Assembly: GCF_015206895.1 (NCBI RefSeq)
Contig: NZ_JADEXU010000081.1
Location: 1 to 35,204 of the forward strand
DNA length: 35,204 nucleotides
DNA from: Nostoc sp. LEGE 12450
Lineage (GTDB): Bacteria; Cyanobacteriota; Cyanobacteriia; Cyanobacteriales; Nostocaceae
Direction of reading: 5' to 3'
A program made the translations under genes and the position numbers. Shown piece after piece: positions 1 to 8,124 of this stretch. The notes under the pieces were generated by a model. It worked only from the letters and a program-made list of their open reading frames with translations. It did not search any database and had not been told where the DNA came from. Every line of letters starts with the position of its first letter. Positions within the stretch are counted from its first letter, which is position 1.

Positions 1-175
1 CTCATGCGTCAGAAATACCCTTAAACGTGCCCCCATACACAAATCACTTTGTAGATGCATTTTCAGTATTTATATATCTTAACATACCGGATTTTTTTGA
101 TGCCTACCTACTTAAGTCAAGATAGTCGCCGTAAAACAACCATCATTAATCATGTAACTAAAAAGGAGTTTGATC

Positions 176-1054
176 GTGCAGAAAATCGCACTTGACACTA
201 TCACTGAAGCCGTCATTAATCATGGCGATAGCGGCAAATCTCACCCACGACTGTATGAAATTTACACGAGCTTGATTCGACATTTGCATGAGTTTGTGCG
301 TGAAGTGAATCTAACCCAATCAGAATTGCAGCAGGGACGTAATTTTCTCAACCAGGCAAGTCATCACACTCAAGAGATTCCCATTGGAGAAATCCATCTG
401 TTAACGGATATACTCGGGATCTCAGAGTTGGTAGAATTGCTGCACGATGCCCATCGCGCTACAGAAAGCAATTTAGAAGGACCATTGTATGTACCGAATG
501 CACCAGAACGGCAGTTGAACGATCGCTTGGGTATTGATGCAGAAGGAGACGCGCTTCTCCTGTCAGGCAGAGTTTTCAATTTGAACGGTCAACCGATCGC
601 CAATGCTGTGATTGATGTTTGGCAACCCAACTCCAAAGGATTATATGACATTCAAGATCCATCTCAGCCGCTGGGGAACTTTCGGGGACGTTTCAAAACG
701 AACGAGAGTGGAAAGTACATGTTTGAAACCGTGGTGCCAATAGGTTACAAGGTGCCAGCCAGTGGTCCATCTGGCGAGTTGTTGCGACTGTTGGGACGGC
801 ATCCCTGGCGGGCAGCTCACATCCATTTCAAAGTCAGTGCCCCAGAGTACACGTCGCTGACAACACAAATTTTTATTGCTGGTGATCCTCACTTGGATTC
901 AGATACAACCTTTGCAGTGCGATCAATGATCGTTGAATTACAAAAGCACGAAGCGCTAGACGAACTCAAGGCACGGAATCAAAGTAAACAATTTTACACA
1001 ACGGAATTTGATTTTGTGTTGAAACCCGTTACTCTCTCTAGCAGAGAATTATAA
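176..1054 (+). CDS. Intradiol ring-cleavage dioxygenase (catechol/hydroxyquinol 1,2-dioxygenase type)
   Basis: Predicted non-heme Fe(III) enzyme that opens catechol-type rings between the two hydroxyls. Numbering from the upstream in-frame TTG at 170, the four iron ligands of the family are visible: Tyr159 (GLYD), Tyr193 (PIGYKVP), and His217 and His219 (RAAHIHF). An N-terminal helical dimerisation region (about residues 1-100) precedes the beta-sandwich core (about 105-290), the usual layout and length for this family. GTG at 176 is preferred as start because AAGGAG at 163-168 lies 7 nt upstream, while TTG at 170 is only 1 nt from it. It is followed closely by a lipocalin-like gene. The exact substrate (catechol, hydroxyquinol or chlorinated forms) cannot be read. 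No muconate cycloisomerase or other ring-degradation gene is nearby, so a full pathway is not supported here. Confidence 0.9.
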   Translation: MQKIALDTITEAVINHGDSGKSHPRLYEIYTSLIRHLHEFVREVNLTQSELQQGRNFLNQASHHTQEIPIGEIHLLTDILGISELVELLHDAHRATESNLEGPLYVPNAPERQLNDRLGIDAEGDALLLSGRVFNLNGQPIANAVIDVWQPNSKGLYDIQDPSQPLGNFRGRFKTNESGKYMFETVVPIGYKVPASGPSGELLRLLGRHPWRAAHIHFKVSAPEYTSLTTQIFIAGDPHLDSDTTFAVRSMIVELQKHEALDELKARNQSKQFYTTEFDFVLKPVTLSSREL

Positions 1055-1071
1055 AGCAACGGTTGCACATT

Positions 1072-1560
1072 ATGTCTACACCATCAATCCAGAACAATCC
1101 GCTAATTGGCATTTGGAAGTTAATTTCTGCAACCGCCATTTACGCTGATGGAACGGTGACTCCAGACGTGTATGGAACTCATCCGGTTGGCTACATCACT
1201 TACACATCAGATGGTCACATGATGGTGATGTTTTCTAGGAGCGATCGCTCACCGCTGAGTCAGGAGGTCAGATCACCGCTGACTCCCCAGATGCAATCTT
1301 TACCCGTGGAAGAGCTTGCTCAAGCATTTACAACATTCAATGCTTACGCTGGAACTTATACGTTGAGTGGCAACACAGTAACTCACCAGATCAAAATTGC
1401 ATCAATTCCTAATCGCGTTGGTACAACGTTAGTTCGCACCTTTACTCTTAATGAGAACCGACTAACGCTCGTGACGCCGCCAGCCTTGAGTGATGGTGTT
1501 GAAGCGGTTTTTGAGCTGCTGTGGGAACGCATTATAGCAAGGGGAGTTCGTTGTCGATAA
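1072..1560 (+). CDS. Lipocalin-like domain protein
   Basis: A protein of about 162 residues matching the bacterial lipocalin-like family. It begins with a GIWKL motif close to the N-terminus, then has the GYITYTSDGHM strand pair and ends with an LWER motif typical of the barrel's last strand. These proteins are thought to bind small hydrophobic molecules; no reaction can be assigned. An in-frame TTG at 1063 is possible, but ATG at 1072 is the better start; neither has a strong ribosome site. It lies 17 nt after the dioxygenase gene and may be co-transcribed. The last few residues (about IIARGVRCR) may be non-native, since the DNA after the stop is a mosaic of gene remnants. Confidence 0.75.
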   Translation: MSTPSIQNNPLIGIWKLISATAIYADGTVTPDVYGTHPVGYITYTSDGHMMVMFSRSDRSPLSQEVRSPLTPQMQSLPVEELAQAFTTFNAYAGTYTLSGNTVTHQIKIASIPNRVGTTLVRTFTLNENRLTLVTPPALSDGVEAVFELLWERIIARGVRCR

Positions 1561-1701
1561 CGAAGTAGAGGCAAGTACGATCACTTTTCACTCACTGAAA
1601 ACGTCGCTATCCTCGGTTATCTCGACGGACGAAACTGGCTCACTGGCGAACGATCGATTGCCGCTCCCTACCTGTTCGTCATTCTGCGCTGGGCGATCAA
1701 C
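1561..1701 (+). pseudogene. Remnant of a glutathione S-transferase C-terminal domain
   Basis: Translated in the frame beginning at 1561, this stretch reads KYDHFSLTENVAILGYLDG, then W-L-T-G-E-R, then PYLFVILRWAIN. This matches the helical C-terminal region of bacterial GSTs (a YLD motif followed by a YLFVVLRWA-like helix). There is no start codon or N-terminal thioredoxin-like domain, and the frame ends by merging into another remnant. It is a decayed fragment, probably not translated. Family assignment is from recalled motif similarity only. Confidence 0.6.
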
Positions 1702-1702
1702 A

Positions 1703-1801
1703 CTCAGGCTGGTTGTCATTCCCGGTGGGCCGCACGCCATCAACTGGACTCACGCTGATCAGATCAATCCCCTGTTGCTGGACTTTCTTCAGCAGGAATA
1801 A
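1703..1801 (+). pseudogene. Remnant: C-terminal tail of an alpha/beta hydrolase
   Basis: In the frame of 1703 the DNA encodes LRLVVIPGGPHAINWTHADQ, then a helix ending PLLLDFLQQE and TAA at 1799-1801. This resembles the last strand, catalytic-histidine loop (GGPHAINWTH) and final helix of chloroperoxidase-like alpha/beta hydrolases. Nothing upstream supplies the rest of the enzyme. It directly abuts the GST remnant in a different frame, so the two come from separate genes joined by deletion. Confidence 0.6.
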
Positions 1802-1916
1802 TCAGTGATCTGCTGCATTTCTGGCTTGCGAAAAAACTCTGTGATTCACCCCGTTGAGTCAGACTCACACGCTAGGGCGTGTCTGAAAAGTAAACATTGA
1901 ATGGAGACTTATAGCG

Positions 1917-2582
1917 ATGTCTAAAAATCCAAAAATCGGCTTAGAAGGACTGCTTCGTCCAGAAGATAGCATCCTGGTACTGATTGACCACCAGCCCTAT
2001 CAGTTCACCAACTTGAACAGCCATGAACCTACGATGATCATTAACAATGTTATTGGTCTTGCTAAATCGGCAAAAGTGTTCAACGTACCAACAATCCTTA
2101 CCACAGTCATTGAAGAGAGAGGAGGTTACATCATTAAGGGACTACAGGATGTTTTTCCTGATCAAAAACCGATCAACCGCACTTTCATCAATACCTGGGA
2201 AGATCCAAACGTTACAGATGTAGTGAAGAAAAGTGGCCGCAAGCAACTTATACTTGCTGCGCTTTACACCGAAATCTGTCTCGCAATGCCAGCAATCCAG
2301 GCGCTAGGTGAAGGTTATGAAGTATTCATCGTTACCGATGCTTCGGGCGGTGTTACTGCGGAAGCTCATGACATGGCTGTTCGCCGTATGGTTCAGGCTG
2401 GCGCAATTCCAATCAACTGGATGGCTGTACTTGCTGAATGGCAGCGTGACTGGGCACGCACAGAAACATCTGCGGGTGTATCAGATATTATTCTTGAGCA
2501 TGGCGGTGCTAGTGCGGTGGCCCTTGCCTGGGAACTTCAGCTTCTTGCAACAACCCCTCCAGCGACCTCAGGTGGACACTAA
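1917..2582 (+). CDS. Isochorismatase-family cysteine hydrolase (YcaC-like)
   Basis: A 221-residue isochorismatase-fold hydrolase. The catalytic Asp24 sits in VLIDHQ and the nucleophile Cys121 in LYTEICLAMPA, followed by the GYEVFIVTDASGG strand typical of the family. GGAG at 1903-1906 lies 10 nt before the ATG. Family members hydrolyse isochorismate, nicotinamide or carbamoyl compounds; YcaC itself has no settled substrate, so none is assigned. A second family member lies at 13098-13739 and is much closer to E. coli YcaC, so the two are diverged paralogs rather than a recent duplication. The next gene downstream is a broken AraC-type regulator, which may once have controlled this gene. Confidence 0.88.
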   Translation: MSKNPKIGLEGLLRPEDSILVLIDHQPYQFTNLNSHEPTMIINNVIGLAKSAKVFNVPTILTTVIEERGGYIIKGLQDVFPDQKPINRTFINTWEDPNVTDVVKKSGRKQLILAALYTEICLAMPAIQALGEGYEVFIVTDASGGVTAEAHDMAVRRMVQAGAIPINWMAVLAEWQRDWARTETSAGVSDIILEHGGASAVALAWELQLLATTPPATSGGH

Positions 2583-2616
2583 TACTTGAGGTTTCCTCTA
2601 CGGAAGCAACAAGTAA

Positions 2617-2946
2617 AATAGGAGACAGCATTTTGAAAAAGATAAAATACTGTCTCTGTCTCAAGCGTTAGTGATTCATCTGTTGCGCTACTATTCTGAG
2701 GTCGTACAAATTATCATGCCTGAGAATAGAAGCTTAACTTACAGCCAATTGCAGCAGGCGATCGATTACATTCATGCTCATCTGAATCGTGATTTATCCT
2801 TAGCCGAACTGGCAAGTGTAGTTAACATCAGCCCGACTTACTGTTCAAGTTTGTTTAAGCGAACGATGGGGATTTCGGCCCATCAGTACGTAATTCAACG
2901 GCGCGTGGAACAGGCAAATTTCTCGTCCAAAATTCACAGATTCTGA
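2617..2946 (+). pseudogene. Broken AraC-family transcriptional regulator
   Basis: The frame is open from 2617 but has no good start before GTG 2671 and ATG 2716. The text before them (SLSQALVIHLLRYYS) is already typical of the linker ahead of the AraC DNA-binding domain, so the N-terminal sensing half is missing. The first helix-turn-helix is intact (LSLAELASVVNISPTYCSSL), followed by GISAHQYVIQRRVEQA. The protein then ends after NFSSKIHRF instead of entering the second helix-turn-helix. The FSS-K-IH text resembles the GFSSQSH motif of that second helix, so an internal deletion and frame change is likely. It probably cannot bind DNA normally. Confidence 0.75.
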
Positions 2947-2981
2947 ACTTGCTCCGATTGTATAATTGCAAGCCTAAACTT

Positions 2982-3350
2982 ATGCTGATCCAAAAACTAA
3001 ACGACTGTGAAGAAATTATCGCTGGAGATGGAACTGTTCTGCGCGAACTGCTTCATCCTGACAAACAAGACATCAACTTGCGTTACAGTTTGGCGCATGC
3101 GATCTTACCTGTTGGCAAAACTTCGATTCCCCATTCTCTAAAAACTTCTGAGGTTTATTACATCATTAGCGGTGTTGGCGAAATGTCGATCGACAGTGAA
3201 GTTCGTCGCATTGAACCAGGTGATGCGGTTTACATTCCTCCAAATGCAATCCAGTTCCTTCACAACTACGGCAACAAACCCATTGTTTTCGTTTGTCTAG
3301 TTGATCCAGCTTGGCGCAAAGAAGACGAAACAATTTATGCACCAGTCTGA
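2982..3350 (+). CDS. Cupin-domain protein
   Basis: A 122-residue single-domain cupin. Motif 1 is GKTSIPHSLKTSEVYYIISG and motif 2 is PGDAVYIPPNAIQFLHNYGN. In motif 1 the usual HxH pair is reduced to one histidine (HSL), and motif 2 keeps its histidine, so metal binding may be altered. ATG at 2982 is chosen over the TTG at 2949, because the extra residues would come from the broken AraC end. No clear ribosome site is visible. Function is unknown: cupins of this size may be isomerases, dioxygenases or sugar/ligand binders. It lies 35 nt after the AraC remnant. Confidence 0.8.
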   Translation: MLIQKLNDCEEIIAGDGTVLRELLHPDKQDINLRYSLAHAILPVGKTSIPHSLKTSEVYYIISGVGEMSIDSEVRRIEPGDAVYIPPNAIQFLHNYGNKPIVFVCLVDPAWRKEDETIYAPV

Positions 3351-3448
3351 TTCATGCAAATCTCACTGCTAGGGATGATTGATCACGATCTTAGGAAACC
3401 CAGCCATCGTTTTCAGTCAATGTTCATTGAAACTCTCTAGGAGCCATC

Positions 3449-3650
3449 ATGAGTACTGCTGTAGTGAATGGCGCGTTCCATGTTGTGATGGTTGCCCATG
3501 CAGATGCTGTTGCCAAGCTCATCGATTGTGCTGCAACCGCGCTATAGACGAGGCATAAACGCATCTGGCTACATCACTGGAAAATCTTTAGTGATCGATG
3601 GCGGATACACAGCGAACTGGCCCATTTCAAGAGAGAACAGACGAGCTTGA
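3449..3650 (+). pseudogene. Short-chain dehydrogenase (SDR) with most of its middle deleted
   Basis: A ribosome site (TAGGAG, 3439-3444) and ATG at 3449 begin a 32-residue frame, MSTAVVNGAFHVVM and so on, which resembles an SDR start with the glycine-rich loop lost. It stops with TAG at 3545-3547. In another frame the DNA then reads RRGINASGYITGKSLVIDGG, followed by YTAN. This is the standard SDR C-terminus (SYITGQ.L.VDGG), and that frame ends with TGA at 3648-3650. The catalytic Tyr-x-x-x-Lys region, about 150 residues, is absent. Both ends of the gene survive while the middle is gone. Confidence 0.7.
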
Positions 3651-3681
3651 TTTGCTGATCACATCTACAAGGAGGGATTCT

Positions 3682-4428
3682 ATGTCAACTTTTGTCTTAG
3701 TTCATGGCTCCTGGCATGATGGTTCTGCTTGGCAGGCAGTCATTGATCAACTAGAAGCAAAGGGACATCATGCTTTTGCGCCCACGATCGCTGGACATGG
3801 CAAAGGCGTGAACAAAAACGTCAACCATGCTCAATGCACGCAATCGATCGTCGATTACATTGTGAGTAAAGACTTAAACGATATCGTTCTAGTCGGACAT
3901 AGTTTCGGTGGGACAATTATTGCCAAAGTTGCTGAAGCAATCAGCGATGGCTTCGCCGGCCAAAGGCAACGCATTCGACGACTCATCTTCTTCAATGCCT
4001 TTGTCCTCAATGATGGTGAAAGCCTCAACGATAACACCCCACCGCACTCTCAAGCGTTATCCGATCAGCTAGCGAGGCAATCGGGCGATCATACGGTAAT
4101 GCTACCTTTTGAGATTTGGCGAGAAGCGTTTATCAACGACGCTGACCTCGAACTGGCTCGATCGAGTTACGCACAATTATCGCCTGAACCGTATCAACCG
4201 TGGCTTGACAAGTTAGACTTGAAGCAGTTTTACTCGCTGCCCATCCCCAAAAGCTACCTCTACTGTACCGAAGACAACGTCCTTCCTCAAGGCGATTGGG
4301 GTTGGCATCCCAGAATGTCTAGCCGCTTGGGACTATTTCGGTTCGTGCAAATGTCCGGTAGTCATGAGGTGATGTTTTCCAACCCGGTCGGCTTGGCAGA
4401 AAAGATAATTGCGGCAGGGCGCGACTAG
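3682..4428 (+). CDS. Alpha/beta hydrolase (esterase/hydroxynitrile-lyase-like)
   Basis: A 248-residue alpha/beta-hydrolase. It starts with the FVLVHGSWHDG oxyanion-hole segment, has nucleophile Ser74 in the elbow GHSFGG, an acid candidate Asp198 (YCTEDNVLP) and catalytic His228 (SGSHEVMFSNP). This set resembles the plant esterase/hydroxynitrile lyase group and related bacterial esterases; the substrate is unknown. A strong AAGGAGGG at about 3670-3677 decides the start at ATG 3682. An upstream in-frame ATG (3598) would add 28 residues that fall in the SDR remnant and is rejected. Likely cytoplasmic, since no signal peptide is seen. Confidence 0.9.
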   Translation: MSTFVLVHGSWHDGSAWQAVIDQLEAKGHHAFAPTIAGHGKGVNKNVNHAQCTQSIVDYIVSKDLNDIVLVGHSFGGTIIAKVAEAISDGFAGQRQRIRRLIFFNAFVLNDGESLNDNTPPHSQALSDQLARQSGDHTVMLPFEIWREAFINDADLELARSSYAQLSPEPYQPWLDKLDLKQFYSLPIPKSYLYCTEDNVLPQGDWGWHPRMSSRLGLFRFVQMSGSHEVMFSNPVGLAEKIIAAGRD

Positions 4429-4541
4429 CTGATGGTTGAGATGAACAACAGACAATCGCTTATCCCCGAAACAAGGGCGCTAACCGATCAGAAATTGACT
4501 AACTGTTCACCGTTGTCTCCTACCAGGAATACCAAAAAACT

Positions 4542-4817
4542 ATGACCTGCGAACATCTCAACAATCTAACTGTAGAAAACCTGATTTCTAAAGCAGCTTA
4601 TCCCGTATTTCGTTGTGAAGAGTGCATTAAAATAAATAGCCGCTGGGTACACCTCCGGATTTGTCAAACCTGTGGCAAAATGCTGTGCTGCGATTCTTCT
4701 GAGCATCAACATGCTCGCCGTCATTATGAAGCAACCAGTCATGCAGTGGTTAGTTCGGCTGAATTGGGGGAGCAGTGGTTATGGTGTTTTGCAGATGAAC
4801 AGGGAAAAGACTATTGA
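4542..4817 (+). CDS. UBP-type zinc-finger protein
   Basis: A 91-residue protein consisting almost only of a ubiquitin-hydrolase-type (UBP) zinc finger. Candidate ligands are Cys3 and His5, Cys25 and Cys28 (FRCEEC), Cys41 and Cys44 (CQTCGKMLCC), Cys49/Cys50, and His55, His57, His61 and His67, in the family's usual order with the RWVHLRICQTCG core. In eukaryotes this domain binds free ubiquitin C-termini; bacterial stand-alone copies have no established role. It lies alone between the alpha/beta hydrolase and the DUF5996 gene on the same strand, and AGGA lies upstream of the ATG. Confidence 0.85.
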   Translation: MTCEHLNNLTVENLISKAAYPVFRCEECIKINSRWVHLRICQTCGKMLCCDSSEHQHARRHYEATSHAVVSSAELGEQWLWCFADEQGKDY

Positions 4818-4887
4818 TAGCGATTCTGATTTCATCTAGATTTCCTTCTCATTTCTTCAACATGTTCTCCTCATGTGGGTGATTTTC

Positions 4888-5826
4888 ATGGCTGTTTCTA
4901 ATCAAAGTACTCCCATTGATATCGTTTGGCCTAGTTTGCCCCTAGCAGCTTGGCAGGATACCTATGCAACTCTCCATCTATGGACGCAAATCATCGGTAA
5001 AATCCGGTTGGCGCTGGCACCTAAACTCAATCACTGGTGGCAATCTACTCTTTATGTCACACCGCGTGGACTAACAACCGCTTCAATCCCTTGCGGAACT
5101 CGTAACTTTCAAATTAGCTTTGATTTTCTCGACCATCAACTACAAATCGACACTAGCGACGGCATTACTAAAAGAATTGCACTGGCTCCTCGCTCTGTGG
5201 CAGATTTTTACCAAATGGTGCTAACTACATTGAGCGACATCGGCATCGAAGTCCAAATCTGGACAATGCCGCAAGAAGTGTCAGAACCAATCCCGTTCGA
5301 TCAGGACTATCAACATGCAGCTTATGATCCGGAATATGCACAACGGTTCTGGCGAATTCTTGTGCAAGTCGATCGGGTCATGACCTTATTCCGTTCCCAG
5401 TTTATTGGTAAATCCAGCCCTGTACATTTTTTTTGGGGCAGCTTTGATCTTGCTGTGACTCGTTTCTCTGGTCGTCGTGCGCCAGAACACCCAGGGGGAG
5501 TTCCGAATATGGCAGATTGGGTTACACGAGAAGCCTATTCACACGAAGTTAGCAGTTGCGGCTTTTGGCCAGGGGGTGGATCAATGGTGGAGCCTGTTTT
5601 TTACGCTTATGCTTACCCTACGCCGGAAGGGTTCCATGATTACCCGATCCAACCCACAGAAGCTTTTTACAGCTCAGAGATGCAAGAGTTTATCCTACCC
5701 TATGAAGCCATGAGACAAACTGACGATCCAGATGCAATGCTCCTTGCTTTTTTCCAAAGCACCTATGAAGCAGCAGCCAATTTAGGATATTGGGATCGAG
5801 TTGCGCTGGAGCATACTCAAAGTTGA
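4888..5826 (+). CDS. DUF5996-family protein
   Basis: A protein of about 312 residues matching the DUF5996 family. It has an N-terminal PLAAWQDTYATLHLWTQIIG segment, then NHWWQSTLYVTPRGL, SFDFLDHQL and VHFFWGSFDLAVTRFSGR, and a C-terminal ADWVTREAYSHEVSS and FYSSEM region. Biochemical function is unknown to me. Two in-frame ATGs exist, 4873 and 4888; the second gives a more natural N-terminus (MAVSNQ) and has a weak GGGTG upstream. The length matches the family and the gene looks intact. Confidence 0.82.
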   Translation: MAVSNQSTPIDIVWPSLPLAAWQDTYATLHLWTQIIGKIRLALAPKLNHWWQSTLYVTPRGLTTASIPCGTRNFQISFDFLDHQLQIDTSDGITKRIALAPRSVADFYQMVLTTLSDIGIEVQIWTMPQEVSEPIPFDQDYQHAAYDPEYAQRFWRILVQVDRVMTLFRSQFIGKSSPVHFFWGSFDLAVTRFSGRRAPEHPGGVPNMADWVTREAYSHEVSSCGFWPGGGSMVEPVFYAYAYPTPEGFHDYPIQPTEAFYSSEMQEFILPYEAMRQTDDPDAMLLAFFQSTYEAAANLGYWDRVALEHTQS

Positions 5827-5891
5827 GTGTTGGAACTTACTAAACTCAAGTTGGTTAAAACAAAGACAACTTGAATAGAGGAGAAATTCAA

Positions 5892-6269
5892 ATGTCAGAC
5901 AAAAATAAAGCCATCTTAGAAGAGGCAAACGCGGCGATCGCCCAAGGCAACAATGAAGGATTCTTGTCGTTCTGCGCCGACGACATGGAATGGACATTTG
6001 TAGGTGACAAGACCCTTAAAGGAAAGGAAGCCGTTCGCCAATGGATGGCAATGACATACATAGAGCCACCAAAGTTTAGGGTCGCTAACTTAATCGCTGA
6101 GGGTGATTTCGTCACGGCACTCGGCGACATCACCATGAAGGACGAAGATGGGAAAGCGGCTCATTACTCGTACTGCGATGTCTGGCGCTTTCGCGGCGAT
6201 AATATTGTCGAGTTAAGGGCTTTCGTTATCAAAACCGAGGTCAAGGATGAAACCAGCAGCGCGGCGTAA
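5892..6269 (+). CDS. SnoaL/NTF2-like (ketosteroid-isomerase-type) protein
   Basis: A 125-residue NTF2-like fold protein. Two N-terminal helices (NKAILEEANAAIAQGN) are followed by the cone-shaped sheet region (DDMEWTFVG, LKGKEAVRQWM, FVTALGDITMKD, YCDVWRFRGDNIVELRAF). Such proteins bind or isomerise small molecules; no substrate can be given. ATG 5892 is set by AGAGGAGA at 5877-5884. The leader and first 17 or so codons are duplicated, at about 86 percent identity by eye, at 12718-12789, where the copy is broken. This copy is intact. Confidence 0.85.
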   Translation: MSDKNKAILEEANAAIAQGNNEGFLSFCADDMEWTFVGDKTLKGKEAVRQWMAMTYIEPPKFRVANLIAEGDFVTALGDITMKDEDGKAAHYSYCDVWRFRGDNIVELRAFVIKTEVKDETSSAA

Positions 6270-6415
6270 ATCATCTGCAAAAGTCAGGATGTATTCTTGC
6301 AAAGCAGAAAGTCCGCCGAGTGATAATCAAAAATTGCTGTGAAGCCGTGAATTTTTTCGCTTTTACTACGATTTCACTTCGCTTATCGACAATCGTTACT
6401 GAACAGAGGAACACC

Positions 6416-6499
6416 ATGAATAAGCATAGTGAATTAAAAGTAAAGGTTACACCTTTGAACATAATTTTAGATATTGGGAAATGCATTGATCTATGCTGA
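6416..6499 (+). other. Small ORF carrying a copied gene start; possible leader or remnant
   Basis: A 27-codon frame starts at ATG 6416 and stops at TGA 6497-6499, overlapping the first 7 nt of the GDSL lipase gene. Its start region is identical over 20 nt (6406-6425) to the start of the Rid-family gene (11084-11103), including the ribosome site and the first codons MNK. After that the sequences differ. It may be the stump of a second Rid gene, now perhaps acting as a translationally coupled leader for the lipase gene. Function is unproven. Confidence 0.4.
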
Positions 6500-7542
6500 A
6501 AAATACAACTTTCAAGACATTTGTTACTGCCACAGTAAGTAGTGCGGCTTTTTTGTGTGTAAGTGTTAATAATGCTTATGCTGCTTCTTTCAACTCTATT
6601 TCTCGTATTTATGGTTTTGGTGATAGCTATTCAGATAATGGGGCAGCACTTCGGATTACAACAGCAGCAGTTAACTCTGGGGTGCCTGGAGCATTTATAT
6701 TCCCCCAAGTAGACGTGTATGACTCTGATGGTCGATGGACAAATAATCCCGGCTTAACATCAGTTGAGGTACTAGCAAAACAAAAAAAATTACAATTAAC
6801 AGATTATGCTGTGGGTGGTGCAAAAAGCGGTAATGGCAATTTAAGTACTTGGCTTGATAAATATCAAAATACTGGTTTATTCGGTCAAATCGAAGAATAT
6901 AAAGCAGAAGTTAATCGCGTGCTAGATTCTAAGGGATTATACTTCATTTTTATATCTACAAATGACTTATTAGAAAGGTTTTTTAATAATCAGACTGGTT
7001 CGGTCGATGTATTAGCTGATGCTGCTGTTAACAATATTGTTTCTGGAATATCACAACTTGCAGTGCTAGGTGCAGAACAGTTTTTTGTTGTAAATTCTAC
7101 AGATTTAGCTGCATTACCACTTTTTGAGCAATACTCAGAAGAGGCAGCTAAGTTTAGAGATGTTATCAATAAAAGTCTTCCCGGTCAACTCGATACCCTG
7201 AATAAGCAATTAGGTGTCGAAGTTGCACTGTATGACCATGTTGCAATTAGCAACAAAATTCGCTCTACCCCAGCGACATTTGGTTTTACCAATATAAATG
7301 ATGCCTGCAAACTTTTATACACCACTGGGGGGTTAGAGCCTGGTTGTTCAACACCTGATAATTATTATTACTTCGACGAGATTCATCCTACTCGTCGTGT
7401 ACATCAAATCATTGGTGAAGATATGGCCAATTTCTTAGATACACAGAAAACACCAACTGTTCCTGAACCATCAAATGTTGTAGCTTTGATATCTTGTATA
7501 GGTATAATAAGTTTACTACGGCGTAAAGTTCATAGTAGCTAA
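6493..7542 (+). CDS. Secreted SGNH/GDSL-family lipase/esterase with PEP-CTERM tail
   Basis: A 349-residue exported hydrolase. Residues 1-31 are a signal peptide ending in NAYAA. Block I is FGDSYSDNG with nucleophile Ser45, block II has GG at 108-109 (AVGGAKSG), block III is STND with Asn157, and block V is FDEIHP with Asp295 and His298. The C-terminus carries VPEPS (323-327), a hydrophobic helix (about 329-342) and a basic RRK cluster, which is a PEP-CTERM sorting signal. Similar enzymes are extracellular lipases or phospholipases. AT-rich codon use differs from the GC-richer genes at 8100-9100. The ribosome site is weak, and the short upstream ORF overlaps the start. Confidence 0.92.
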   Translation: MLKNTTFKTFVTATVSSAAFLCVSVNNAYAASFNSISRIYGFGDSYSDNGAALRITTAAVNSGVPGAFIFPQVDVYDSDGRWTNNPGLTSVEVLAKQKKLQLTDYAVGGAKSGNGNLSTWLDKYQNTGLFGQIEEYKAEVNRVLDSKGLYFIFISTNDLLERFFNNQTGSVDVLADAAVNNIVSGISQLAVLGAEQFFVVNSTDLAALPLFEQYSEEAAKFRDVINKSLPGQLDTLNKQLGVEVALYDHVAISNKIRSTPATFGFTNINDACKLLYTTGGLEPGCSTPDNYYYFDEIHPTRRVHQIIGEDMANFLDTQKTPTVPEPSNVVALISCIGIISLLRRKVHSS

Positions 7543-7603
7543 GGGTATCACCGTGCCAAAGTAGGTTTCATTGTACGCGCTTGTCCCAAACTTATAGCGG
7601 TTC

Positions 7604-7699
7604 TCAGTTGGGTGCAATATAGTAACAGCAGTGCGTGAACCATCCAATAATGTCTTTTTTAGTTACAGCATCTAAGGCATTTGTAATGGCCTTATCTAG
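7604..7699 (-). pseudogene. Remnant: C-terminus of an IS630-family transposase
   Basis: On the minus strand, reading down from 7699, the frame gives LDKAITNALDAVTKKDIIGW, then FTHCCYY, ending with a stop at 7604-7606. This is the well-conserved C-terminal tail of cyanobacterial IS630-type (DDE_3) transposases. Everything upstream of it in the minus-strand reading is lost at the exact border of the inverted-repeat element starting at 7699. A dead insertion sequence end. Confidence 0.7.
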
Positions 7700-8117
7700 G
7701 TATTGAGCCGAGATACAAGTAAAAAACAGCAAGATGGTCTCTTAAGCCCTGCTGTATATAAGTTTGAACGTTTTTTAAGCGAAAGTAGGATTTTGCCTGA
7801 AGATACTTGCAGTCTGAGGGTCAATAATTGCTTTTCGCCAACCCAAGAGTTTAATAAATACTCTGTGGTAGAAGGCTAATATTTTGGGCTATAATCCTTT
7901 GCCTGTAATAGTTACAGACAATCCATTGCGAAGGATACTCAAAGTCCTTGCTGTAAAACCTGTAAATAAAATTAATAAATACTCTAGTTTTTGTAGCGAT
8001 ACATACCCAAGATTTACGTTATCCTGCCAATTTTACTTAAAAAATGGCTGAACCCTAAATATAGTATGAGTTTCGAGACCATCTTGCAGGTTTTTACTTA
8101 TATCTCGGCTCAATACC
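7699..8117. mobile_element. Miniature inverted-repeat element with 43-bp ends
   Basis: The left end (7699-7741) and right end (8075-8117) are inverted copies matching at 40 of 43 positions by eye. The outer tips begin GGTATTGAGCCGAGATA and the inner parts end CAAGATGGTCTC. The 333 bp between them is AT-rich and has no convincing ORF, so this is either a MITE or an internally deleted insertion sequence. No clear target-site duplication was found. The left end abuts an IS630 transposase tail and the right end abuts a membrane-protein tail, so the element sits at a rearrangement junction. The parent IS family is not identified. Confidence 0.75.
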
Positions 8118-8124
8118 AACTGGA

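Noticed and set aside
1867..1882. Short palindrome ACACGC-TAGG-GCGTGT before the isochorismatase gene
   Set aside because: Only 6-bp arms and no T tract; possibly an insertion-sequence end relic, but too little to call.
3598..3681. 28-residue N-terminal extension of the alpha/beta hydrolase
   Set aside because: The extension comes from out-of-frame SDR remnant DNA, and a strong ribosome site lies just before ATG 3682.
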